Below, one piece after another: positions 18,920 to 26,622 of a stretch of DNA of 64,000 bases. A program made the position numbers and the translations under genes. The notes below the pieces were generated by a model that was given only the letters and a program-made list of their open reading frames with translations, did no database searches and had not been told where the DNA came from. The stretch lies in NCBI GenBank assembly GCA_030447415.1, contig JAUJOZ010000007.1, positions 91,262 through 155,261 on the forward strand, in the 5' to 3' direction. Position 1 is the stretch's first letter, and the number at the start of each line of letters is the position of its first letter. The stretch is from Thermomicrobiales bacterium (GTDB lineage: Bacteria > Chloroflexota > Chloroflexia > Thermomicrobiales > UBA6265).

Positions 18920-19300
18920 TCACGACGGCTCCGGCTCGGTGTTGTCGGGGATCGGCTCGGTGTCGAGGGCACCGAAGCCGGTGTCGCCGTATCCACCCGT
19001 GACACCGGGGTCGGTGTCGGCGCCTAGACCGCCGGTCTCGACCGGGTTGACCTCGCGGCCGGTGACGGCGGCGAGCACGCCGTCCAGCGTGCGCGCCACG
19101 GCCGCCTCGCTCATCTTCGTTTCGTGGGCGATCTCCCAGACGGGCGAGCCATTAGCGGCCAGGCTGGCGATCCGGCGCTCCAGCGCCGGCAACGTCTGGA
19201 TGTAGGCGCGTGCCCCGGCGAGCGCCTTGGCCAGCTCACCTGACCCGGAGGGCTGCTCATCCGATGGATCTAGGTGGTCCAGTTGGTCCTGATCATCCAT
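18920..19300 (-). CDS. Small HTH-containing protein
   Basis: A 126-residue protein without a clear family. Residues about 40-85 (LPALERRIASLAANGSPVWE, then IAHETKMSEAAVARTLDGVL) look like a sigma-region-4 or LuxR-type helix-turn-helix. The flanks are low in complexity: an acidic Asp/Gln/Glu-rich N-terminus and a Gly/Asp/Pro-rich tail ending PDNTEPEPS. The start at 19300 is fixed by GGAGG seven bases before ATG; the longer open frame upstream is not protein-like. It could be an orphan DNA-binding regulator. It lies upstream of the CoxL-like gene on the same strand, 292 bp away. Function unassigned. Confidence 0.65.
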   Translation of the reverse strand: MDDQDQLDHLDPSDEQPSGSGELAKALAGARAYIQTLPALERRIASLAANGSPVWEIAHETKMSEAAVARTLDGVLAAVTGREVNPVETGGLGADTDPGVTGGYGDTGFGALDTEPIPDNTEPEPS

Positions 19301-19573
19301 GGCGATACCTCCGGGCCGTGTCGGAGCAAGAGGGGTGCCAGAAGGGAGCGGCAAGGCGGAACCGGCGAGGGCCCAGTGGATTGTGGGTGCGGCCCATGGA
19401 AAGAACCAGGCAGCGAGTTTTCCACCGGCGGCGTCGAGGTCACGCCATGAGCGCGAAGCGCCACGCCCGTACCCTGCTTGGGCAGGGGGAGTTGGCAAGG
19501 CGCGCCGACGCCGGCCGGCACATCTTGGTACGCGCCCCTCGAAGCTCGAACCTTGGCCCTCAGATCTTCGCGA

Positions 19574-20371
19574 TTAGCCGAAGAGGTGAGGGAAGCTGAT
19601 CGTCTCGCCGCCATCAACGCAGAGGGCGGCGCCAACGACGAAGGAGGACTCGTCCGACGCGAGGTAGAGCGCGGCCGCGGCGATCTCGTCGGGATGCGCC
19701 TGGCGGCCAATCGGTTGGAGGGCGGCGTTGGCTTCGCGGCGGGCGTTGGCGGCGTCGCGCTGCCGTGGTGGAAGGGCGGCGCGGCGGCCGCCCATGTCGG
19801 TGGCGACGTAGCCGGGGCAGAGCGCGTTGACGCGGATGCCCTCGCGCGCATAGTCGACCGCGAGTTGTCTGGTAAGCATGATGACCCCACCCTTGGCGGC
19901 GCAGTAGGCCGGGACCTCGGGCGCGGCGACGATGCCGAACGCGGAGGAGACATTGATGATGGCGCCGCCGCCGGCGCGTCGCAGATGCGGGATCGCGTAC
20001 TTGGCACCGTAGAAGACGCCGCTGAGGTCGACGGCGATGACGCGGTTCCAATCCTCGATCGAGAGGTCCTCCGCCCGGCCGGTGACGCCGATGCCCGCGT
20101 TGTTGACCAGGATATCGAGCCGGCCGAACGCCGCCGCCGCGGCGTCGATCGTCGTTCGCACGGCCGCGGAATCGGCCACGTCGCAGGCGACGAACCGTGC
20201 TCGACCCCCGTCGGCTTCGACCTGGGCAACCGTCGTCTCCCCACCCGCGGCGTCAAGGTCGGCAACCGTCACGGCTGCCCCCTCGCGCGCGAAGCGTAGG
20301 GCGATCGCTCGCCCAATCCCGGACCCCGCCCCGGTGATGACCGCCGCCTTGCCCTCGAGCTTACCGGCCAT
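19574..20371 (-). CDS. Short-chain dehydrogenase/reductase
   Basis: A classical SDR oxidoreductase of 265 residues. The cofactor motif is VITGAGSGIGRAIA (TGxxxGxG), with Asp at the end of beta-2 (VADLDAAGG), which favours NAD. NNAGIG, the catalytic Ser (INVSSAFG) and Y-x3-K (PAYCAAKGG) are all present, as is the late ALCPGYVATDM. It resembles FabG/glucose-dehydrogenase-like enzymes, and the substrate cannot be deduced. It stands alone between the response regulator and the small HTH gene, all on the minus strand, with gaps of 124 and 273 bp. No strong ribosome site is visible. Confidence 0.88.
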   Translation of the reverse strand: MAGKLEGKAAVITGAGSGIGRAIALRFAREGAAVTVADLDAAGGETTVAQVEADGGRARFVACDVADSAAVRTTIDAAAAAFGRLDILVNNAGIGVTGRAEDLSIEDWNRVIAVDLSGVFYGAKYAIPHLRRAGGGAIINVSSAFGIVAAPEVPAYCAAKGGVIMLTRQLAVDYAREGIRVNALCPGYVATDMGGRRAALPPRQRDAANARREANAALQPIGRQAHPDEIAAAALYLASDESSFVVGAALCVDGGETISFPHLFG

Positions 20372-20495
20372 CAGATGGTGTGGGTAGGAGGGCGCAGGCC
20401 ACAGACGGACCGTGTGGCCAGGGCGTTCGGTCTACCAGCGCCAAGGACGATCATCGCGCCCCTCTCTCCTCTGCCAGCTGTCTGCTGCCCACTGC

Positions 20496-21266
20496 CTACT
20501 TGCGCCGGCGGTCGGGACTGAGGGGGCCCGTGCCCGCGTTGGCACCGCCGTTGCCGCCGACGCCGACCGCTCCCGTGCCGGTGTCGATCGACAGCCAGCC
20601 ACGACGGAGCGCCATGACCACCGCCTGGGTGCGGTCGTTGACGGCCAGCTTGCGCAGGATGGAGGTGACGTGGTTCTTGACCGTTTGGGCGCTGATGCCG
20701 AGGTCGTAGCCGATCTCGGCATTGGTGAGCCCGTCGCTGACTTTTTTGAGGATCTCCAACTCCCGATCGGTCAGGGGGGCGAACGCACTGGTCGGAGCAA
20801 GGTCGCTGGCGGTGGCGGCGCGGAACTGCTCCAGCACCCGTGCGGCGACGTACGGCTTCCCGAGCAGTTGCTCATTGATAACGTACTCGCCGGTCGCCGC
20901 CCGCGTGATCACGGCCAGCAACTGGTCCTCGGGGATGTCCTTGCCATAATAGGCGGAGGCGCCGGCGCGGATGGCGGCGAACAACTCGTCGTCGTTCTCG
21001 GCGCTGGCTACCACGATGGTGGCCAGCGCCGGGAAGCGGCGACGGATCTCGGTCGCCGCAGCCAGGCCCGGCGCGTCCGATAGCGTCGTCCCGACCAACG
21101 CCACGTCGGGCAGCGTCTCGTCGGCTAGCTTGTAGGCTTCCTCGGCGGTGGCGACGCTGCCCACAACCTCCAGGTTGGAGTCGGTCGCCAGGCAGCCTTC
21201 CAGGCCGCGCCGGTAGAGCGCTTCGCGCTCGATGATCAGGACGCGGATGCGGCCGCTCTCGCTCAT
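20496..21266 (-). CDS. LuxR-type response regulator with degenerate receiver
   Basis: A 256-residue protein with an N-terminal receiver-like domain (about 8-125) and a NarL/LuxR-type HTH (about 163-228: PLTDRELEILKKVSDGLTNA, then EIGYDLGISAQTVKNHVTSI). The receiver lacks key phosphorylation residues. The acidic pair after beta-1 reads IIEREA instead of VDD. The phospho-acceptor position reads PDVALVGTTL, with Gly where Asp should be. The switch Ser (VVAS) and the conserved Lys (YYGKD) remain. It is therefore probably controlled without phosphorylation. The tail is Gly-rich. ATG 21266 is preceded by GGAGAGGAAG. No histidine kinase is nearby. Confidence 0.88.
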   Translation of the reverse strand: MSESGRIRVLIIEREALYRRGLEGCLATDSNLEVVGSVATAEEAYKLADETLPDVALVGTTLSDAPGLAAATEIRRRFPALATIVVASAENDDELFAAIRAGASAYYGKDIPEDQLLAVITRAATGEYVINEQLLGKPYVAARVLEQFRAATASDLAPTSAFAPLTDRELEILKKVSDGLTNAEIGYDLGISAQTVKNHVTSILRKLAVNDRTQAVVMALRRGWLSIDTGTGAVGVGGNGGANAGTGPLSPDRRRK

Positions 21267-21578
21267 CGGCTTCCTCTCCGCGTGCTCGCCCCTACCCGGC
21301 CGAGTCAGCCGGTATGCGCGGTTGCCCCGTTTCGCGGCAGCATATCAATCGCCGCTTTGGGGTGCCCACGGTTCGTTGCTCCGTAGCCACCTAGTGTACG
21401 AGGACCCACCGGCGTCTCTCAACCGGGCGTAATGGGCCAAAGGCCCCACTCGCGCCTAGGAATCATGGGGGACAACGCGGCCGGCCGACACATGGATCTG
21501 GTCGCGCTTGCCTGGCGAGACGTGATCGCGAAGGGCGGCGCAGGGTGCGAGGACCGGGCGGATCGGGTGCTTGGTGGT
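21267..21578. other. Intergenic region
   Basis: This 312-bp stretch lies between the regulator start and the LtrA stop. Open frames here are short and not protein-like. It should contain the regulator's promoter, which I cannot define. Confidence 0.3.
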
Positions 21579-22784
21579 TCACGCTCGGGCCTCGATCCCG
21601 GGCTCATGGCTGATCCGGTTGCCTCGGCCCTCGTCGCCGGCGACGAGGTCGACGACGACCTGGGCGACGCAGATTGCCGTCAGGCAGGCGATGAGCGCGA
21701 GGGGAAGGAGCGAGCCCCCGAAGGCGCCGAGCAGGAGGGCGGCCGCGGCACCGGCGAAATGGTAGGGTGCCCGAATCTCGCCCGTGATCGCCCGCATCGA
21801 GGGCTCGGTGGTGAGGTGAATGACGCCGATCGCGAGCAGGCTCAGCGCCACCGCACCGCAGAGGAGCCAGCGGTCCCCCGCCGCCAGCGGCGATCCCGAG
21901 TCGTGCCCGACCAGGTGCTCGACGCCAACGCCGGCGGCGGTGAGGCCTATCAGCAGGAAGAGGTGGGTGTAGAGCCAGATCTGCCCGGCGATGCGGATCC
22001 GCTTCAGCACCGACTCGCTCACGTTGTCGAAGTAGACCCACCAGAGCCTGAAGGCGACGGCGAACCCGAGCGCCGCGGACGCGCCGGAGGCGAGCCGCCA
22101 CTCCTGGTCGGCGACGCCTTCCGCCACCGCTAGGATCGACTCGCCGAGAACGACGATGACAAAAAGGCCGAAGCGCTCAGGGAGGTGGGTGAGATCGGGT
22201 GGCAGGAGCGCCTGAAGGTGCCGCACGGTGAGGGGGGTGGCGAACTCGACGACGAAGCCGACGATCCAAAATACGAAGCGTAAGGGGGGCGGGACGAAGA
22301 CGGAGGCGAGCCAGATGGCCGCCGCGAGCGCGAACCCGGCGGCGTAGTGCCGCGTCAGCGGGCGCGGCGCGGGCTCGGCAAACCAGGCGCCGATATACAT
22401 GAGGACGAGCATCGCTCGGATCGCGACGTAGGAAAGCGCGAAGCCGACCGATGTGTGGCCGAGACCGTCGTGGACGTTGACCGCCAGCGCGACGTTGGCC
22501 AACATCTGCGCGCCGAAGAGGAGACGATGCACGAGGTCGTCCGTGTCGAACCGGTTGGCGTAGAAGGTCGTACCGATCCAGGACCACCAGGACGGGACGA
22601 AGAGCGCCGCGAAGGCGAGGACGTCCGACCAGGTGACGTGGGCATCGAGCCGGTGCGCCAACTCGGCGACGATGACGACGAAGACGAGGTCAAAGAAGAG
22701 TTCTGTCCAGGTGGCGTGCCGCGCATCCGCGGTGCCTCGCTGCGACCAGAGACGGGGCGGGCGCACCATGGTCGGACGTGTCAT
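21579..22784 (-). CDS. LtrA family membrane protein (low temperature requirement A)
   Basis: A 401-residue polytopic membrane protein of the LtrA family. The conserved N-terminal signature is present as TWTELFFDLVFVVIVAELAH, followed by about ten hydrophobic segments, the motif ERFGLFVIVVLGESILAVAE and a C-terminal IHLTTEPS region. LtrA was named from a Listeria mutant unable to grow in the cold; its biochemical role is not established. It is transcribed alone on the minus strand. Met6 is an alternative start. The left end of the IS5-type unit lies 133 bp upstream of its start. Confidence 0.88.
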   Translation of the reverse strand: MTRPTMVRPPRLWSQRGTADARHATWTELFFDLVFVVIVAELAHRLDAHVTWSDVLAFAALFVPSWWSWIGTTFYANRFDTDDLVHRLLFGAQMLANVALAVNVHDGLGHTSVGFALSYVAIRAMLVLMYIGAWFAEPAPRPLTRHYAAGFALAAAIWLASVFVPPPLRFVFWIVGFVVEFATPLTVRHLQALLPPDLTHLPERFGLFVIVVLGESILAVAEGVADQEWRLASGASAALGFAVAFRLWWVYFDNVSESVLKRIRIAGQIWLYTHLFLLIGLTAAGVGVEHLVGHDSGSPLAAGDRWLLCGAVALSLLAIGVIHLTTEPSMRAITGEIRAPYHFAGAAAALLLGAFGGSLLPLALIACLTAICVAQVVVDLVAGDEGRGNRISHEPGIEARA

Positions 22785-22917
22785 GGCGGTGTCTCAGTGG
22801 GTTGAGCTAGGTAACCGGGTAGGGGGGAGCCGGTAGACCGGATCACCCGAGAGCCATGGCCTGACAACAGCGACGATCGCCCAAGCGGCGTGACCAGACC
22901 GACCAGTCGCCTACCGA

Positions 22918-22935
22918 CTAGGGCGTGTCCGCAAA
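22918..22935. repeat. Left terminal inverted repeat of the IS5-type unit
   Basis: CTAGGGCGTGTCCGCAAA is the exact reverse complement of the right end. It sits about 110 bp before the hydrolase remnant. Confidence 0.85.
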
Positions 22936-23047
22936 GTCTGGAGGCGCTTCGCAGATTCCTGGGTATGCCGCGCTGCTATCGCCTGTCGGCTGATAGACTC
23001 TCCATCTTCAGATAGGGCGACCAGCATTGGGAGCGGTGGGGTCATCC

Positions 23048-23855
23048 TTGAGCACCATCCGCACGGCGACCGGGCGGCGCATCTTCTACGACGAGTCCGG
23101 GATCGGCCCCCGGTCCTCTGATCCTGGGGCAGGGGATACCGCCGGGGCTGCCCACGCAGCTGGCCGACGCCCTCGCCCCCCGCTTCCGGGTCGTGGCCAT
23201 GGACAACCGCGACGCCGGCGAGAGCGAGCCGAGACCGACTACTACGGGTTCGGGGACATGGCCGGGGACGCGGCCGCCCTGCTCGACGCGCTCGGCATCG
23301 ATCGGGCGCACGTGCTTGGCCACTCCCTGGGGGCGAGCATCGCCGCGCAACTGGTCCTCGACCATCCTGCCCGGGTCGACCGCCTCGTCCTGGTTGGCGC
23401 CGCCGTGGCGGGAGCCGGCGCACCGGGCCGGCGACCCGTTGCCGCCGCCCGCGGCGTGGTGGATCGACGACCCCGTCGAGCGCATGCGCCGCTGGCTGCC
23501 CCGACATCCTCGGGCCGGACTACCGCGCCCGGATGGACGAGGCGGACGCGGCGACCATCGTCGAGCCGGAGCGGGGAGCCGGTCGACCTGGGCGGGGATG
23601 ATGCGCCAAGAAGCGACGAAGGAGGAAGCGACCAGCTCCGAGACGGCTCGCCGAGGTCCGCGCGCCGACGCTGGTGCTCCACGGGGCGCCGACGTCCCCG
23701 AGGAGGCCCAGGCGCTGGCGGCCCGCATCCCCGGCGCCCACCTCGTCGTGCTCCCGGGGGTCGGCCACCTGCCCTGGGTGGAGCGCCCCGACGCGGCGAA
23801 CGGCGCGATCCCGTCCTTCCTCACGGAGGCGGGCGCGCCCGTCCCCGCGGGGTAG
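23048..23855 (+). pseudogene. Alpha/beta-hydrolase, multiply frameshifted passenger gene
   Basis: Pieces of one alpha/beta-hydrolase appear in order but in changing frames: STIRTATGRRIFYDESGIGP; LILGQGIPPGLPTQLADALA; RVVAMDNRDAGESEP; DYYGFGDMAGDAAALLDALG; the nucleophile elbow LGHSLGASIAAQLVLDHP; AAWWIDDPVERMRRWLP; and the C-terminal HLVVLPGVGHLPWVE containing the catalytic His, with the stop at 23853-23855. At least five indels separate them, so no active enzyme is made. The start is probably TTG 23048. The overall order matches full-length proteins of about 270 residues. It lies inside the inverted repeats of the IS5-type unit, opposite the transposase. Confidence 0.8.
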
Positions 23856-23895
23856 ATCACCGGGACCACCCTCCCGACAGACGGGTGCCGCGTCT

Positions 23896-24700
23896 TCACA
23901 ACCAGAGCATGATGGCGGCGATGGTGATCATTGCGTGGTAGTTGCGCGCTCGCTTCTCGTAGCGCGTGGCAATTCGTCGGAATTGCTTTAGACGGTTGAT
24001 GAGCCGCTCCACCACGTTTCGCTCTCGGTAGGCGACTCGGTCAAAGGCAGGATCCGGGGGTTGGTCGGCCTTGGTCGGGATCACCGCGCCGATCCGGCGT
24101 TCCTTCAAGTACCGTCGAACCGAAGAACTGCTGTAGCCCTTGTCCCCGGCGACGCGGTCCGGTCGTATCCGGGGTCGTCCTCGCCCCGGGCGCTTGACCG
24201 CTCCCTTGCTCCATGAGAACGGGGAGCACCGATTGCTCATGGCGTTCTCCTCCGGTTACCACGAAGACCATCGGCCTGCCGTTCCGCTCGCACCGAAGGT
24301 GAATCTTCGTGGTAAAGCCGCCGCGGCTGCGGCCAAGGGCCTCAGCTGCCGATCCCCCTTTGGCACCGGCGGCGTGCTGGTGCGCCCGGACGACGGTGCT
24401 GTCGACGAAGTGCAGCGACCAGTCCAGCCGGCCTTCGGCGTCGGCCCGCCGTTGCAGTTCGGCCAGGATCCGATCCCACACTCCCGCCTTCTGCCAGCGG
24501 TAGAAGCGGCTGGAGACCGTCTTCCAGGAACCGTAGCGCGCGGGGCGGCAGCGCCAGGGGCAGCCCGTGCGCAGCACCCAGAGGATGCCGTTGATGACGG
24601 TTCGGTGGTCGTTGGCGGGGCGGCCGGTCGGTGGCTTCTGCGGCGGCAGCAGCGGGCGAAGCCGTTCCCACTGCGCGTCGGTCAAATCGCTCGTTGCCAT
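23896..24700 (-). CDS. IS5-family DDE transposase in two overlapping frames
   Basis: Transposase of the IS5 family. Frame A starts at ATG 24700 (MATSDLTDAQWERLRPLLPP) and contains the first catalytic Asp in LHFVDSTVVRAHQHAAGAKG. Frame B supplies the second Asp (VAGDKGYSSSSVRRYLKERR) and the Glu region (ERNVVERLINRLKQFRRIAT) and ends at 23896. The frames join near 24,200 at MEQG / AVKRPGRG, where skipping one base after CAAGGG restores the protein. This may be translational frameshifting, which is known in parts of this family, or a mutation. All three catalytic residues are preserved, so activity is possible if the frames are joined. Confidence 0.9.
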
Positions 24701-24725
24701 GCCGCCAAGCATAGGCGTCCCGGGG

Positions 24726-24743
24726 TTTGCGGACACGCCCTAG
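24726..24743. repeat. Right terminal inverted repeat of the IS5-type unit
   Basis: TTTGCGGACACGCCCTAG lies 25 bp upstream of the transposase start. It is the perfect complement of the left end. Confidence 0.85.
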
Positions 24744-24775
24744 CCATTACTGCCTGCCAACCGCCGACTGCCGTC

Positions 24776-25033
24776 TCAAACGTAGGTCTGGTCGATGAAG
24801 CACCAGCGCCACGTCTCGCCCGGCTCGAATGACTGGATGATCGGGTGGTTGGTGGCGTGGAAGTGCTTGGTGGCGTGCCTGTTCTTGGACGAGTCGCAGC
24901 ACCCCACATGGCCGCAGACGAGGCACTCGCGCAGTTGGACCCAGGCGTCGCCGGTCTTGAGGCAGTCCTCGCAGCCCTGCGCGCTCGGGTTGACGTCACG
25001 GACCTGGTCCAGGTGCGTGCAGGTGGTGGGCAT
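24776..25033 (-). CDS. UBP-type zinc finger protein
   Basis: An 85-residue protein that is almost entirely a UBP (ubiquitin-hydrolase-type) zinc finger. The ligand pattern is present: C5 and H7 (CTHL), C21/C24 (CEDC), C37/C40 (CLVCGHVGCC), then H53, H57, H59 and H63 (RHATKHFHATNHP), and the final block ETWRWCFIDQTYV. In eukaryotes this fold binds the free C-terminal GlyGly of ubiquitin. Bacterial single-domain versions exist, and their ligand is not known to me. It starts at ATG 25033 and lies just outside the IS5-type unit. No ubiquitin-like or peptidase gene is adjacent. Confidence 0.88.
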   Translation of the reverse strand: MPTTCTHLDQVRDVNPSAQGCEDCLKTGDAWVQLRECLVCGHVGCCDSSKNRHATKHFHATNHPIIQSFEPGETWRWCFIDQTYV

Positions 25034-25530
25034 AGTACGTCCGCCTTCTGGTCGGGTCGGTGCGACGGCCCTACGTTAGCACGATCGCGAGCGGATCCGG
25101 TGCGTTGGACCGGAGCAATCGTAGCCCACGGGTAGCGGACGTCGCAACGCCCAAATGGGGAGGGCGCCGCCTGGAGGTTTGGGCAGGCAACTGCGTCCGC
25201 TCACACGCCGGGCGCTGCTCGCGAGCCCCGGGAAAGGCAAGCGTTCGGCGGCGGTCGAGGCGGTGTGGCCGGCGATGAACGGCTGGTTCACGTTGAGGCA
25301 GGCTCGCCCCAGCATCGTCTCGGGGTGACGGATACGGAGCAGGGAGTAGGTCGAGCGTGATCCCGATGTGGGGCTGGAAGAATCGCTCGAGGGGGAATGT
25401 TGCCGTCCCGACGGCCCAGATCCCCACGAGGTCGACGGCTTCCGTCGCCCGTGCCGCGCCCTGTCGCCCAAAGCTGGGCGAGGCGCCGTCGGGAGCGTCC
25501 GTGGCTGGTGGCAATTGGCTCCGGCGTCGG
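25034..25530. other. Intergenic region with possible decayed coding fragment
   Basis: A 497-bp gap between the zinc-finger start and the permease stop. On the minus strand two frames contain short stretches that look protein-like, for example ATFPLERFFQPHIGITLDLL and RHPETMLGRACLNVNQPFIA. I cannot assign them to a family, and neither frame has a good start. This could be a dead gene; I do not call it. Confidence 0.3.
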
Positions 25531-26412
25531 TCAGCCGGTCGTCGCGTGGCGGCCGAGGCCCGCGGGCGGTGTCGAGTTGCGGACGAGGCCGGTGATGGCG
25601 ACCAGGGTGACGACGTAGGGCAGCGCGGTGATCAGCTCCTTGGAGATCGGCACGCCCACGGCCTGCGCCTGGATCTGCACCGCCTGGGCGGCGCCGAACA
25701 GGAGGGTCGCGCCGAGGGTGCCGAGGGGCGTCCAGTTGCCGAAGACGAGGGCCGCGAGGGCGATGAACCCGCGGCCGCCGGTCATGTTCGTGGTGAAGAA
25801 GGAGAGGTCACCGACCGACAGGTAGGCGCCGCCGATGCCGGCGAGCACGCCGCTGGCGATGACGCAGCCGTAGCGGTAGCGGTCGACCGCGACGCCCACG
25901 CTCTCGGCGGCGCGGGGATGCTCGCCGGCGGCGAGGATGCGCAGCCCCGGCTTGGTCCGGAACACGAAGTAGTACACCAGCGGCACGAGCAAGAAGGCAA
26001 CCGGAACGAGCACATTGAGCCCGCCGCCGATGGAGGGAAGCTTGTCGACGGCCGGGGAGCGGCCGGCCACGTCGAAGAGCCGTTGCAGGAGGAAGGCCGG
26101 GACGCCGACGCCGAGCAGGTTGATCGCCGTGCCGGCCACGATCTGGTCACCGCGCAAGGTGATGCACCAAAAGGCGTGGATCAGGGCCGCCAGGCCGGCC
26201 GCCACGGCCCCGATCAGCAGGCCGAGATAGGTGTTGCCGGTGTAGTGGGCGCCGGCCGCCGCACTGAAGGCGCCGACGAGCATGAGCCCTTCGAGGGCGA
26301 TGTTGACCACCCCCGACCGCTCGGAGAGGAGCCCGCCCATCGCCGCGAAGAGGAGCGGGGCGGTCAGCCGCAGCGTGGCGGTCAGCAGGGCGAAGGAGAA
26401 GAAGTCACTCAC
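25531..26412 (-). CDS. ABC transporter permease, BMP/nucleoside type (second permease)
   Basis: A 293-residue inner-membrane permease of the branched-chain/ribose-like class used by BMP-type purine-nucleoside importers (NupQ/YufQ-like). It has about nine hydrophobic segments and the family block AAMGGLLSERSGVVNIALEG near residue 24, with GDQIVAGTAINLLGVGVPAF in the middle. The start is GTG 26412 with AAGGAGC just upstream. It lies 210 bp downstream of the first permease and is the last gene of the importer cluster. Substrate specificity (nucleoside versus another small molecule) is inferred from family only. Confidence 0.88.
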   Translation of the reverse strand: MSDFFSFALLTATLRLTAPLLFAAMGGLLSERSGVVNIALEGLMLVGAFSAAAGAHYTGNTYLGLLIGAVAAGLAALIHAFWCITLRGDQIVAGTAINLLGVGVPAFLLQRLFDVAGRSPAVDKLPSIGGGLNVLVPVAFLLVPLVYYFVFRTKPGLRILAAGEHPRAAESVGVAVDRYRYGCVIASGVLAGIGGAYLSVGDLSFFTTNMTGGRGFIALAALVFGNWTPLGTLGATLLFGAAQAVQIQAQAVGVPISKELITALPYVVTLVAITGLVRNSTPPAGLGRHATTG

Positions 26413-26622
26413 GACGGCTCCTTACGGGACGGTCGTCGGTGGTCGGACGACCGCCTCGTCGACGGTCATCGGCCGCGCTCTCGTCGCCACCCTCGCGGCG
26501 GCCGGGGAGTGCGCCCCAAATGTCGCCCATGCACGCGCCGCTTCCGTGCGCCAGGCGATCTCGCACTTCGCTCGACCACCGACCACCGACCACCGGCCGC
26601 GGACCGCCGATTACCCGCTTCA

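Larger units (their letters stand above)
22918..24743. mobile_element. IS5-type transposable unit with passenger hydrolase remnant
   Basis: The segment is bounded by an exact 18-bp inverted repeat, CTAGGGCGTGTCCGCAAA at 22918-22935 and its reverse complement at 24726-24743. The outermost CTAG may be a target-site duplication rather than part of the repeat. The transposase gene fills only the right 0.85 kb. The left 0.95 kb holds a decayed alpha/beta-hydrolase gene on the opposite strand. I found no second inverted repeat next to the transposase stop, so the whole 1.83 kb is best read as one unit. IS5-family elements of this transposase type are normally near 0.9 kb. The alternative is two overlapping or deleted insertions. 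Confidence 0.7.

Noticed and set aside
23860..23900. A hidden inner end of the IS beside the transposase stop
   Set aside because: GGGTGCCGCGTCTTC is only vaguely like the terminal repeat and has no CTAG; the distant repeat at 22918 matches exactly.
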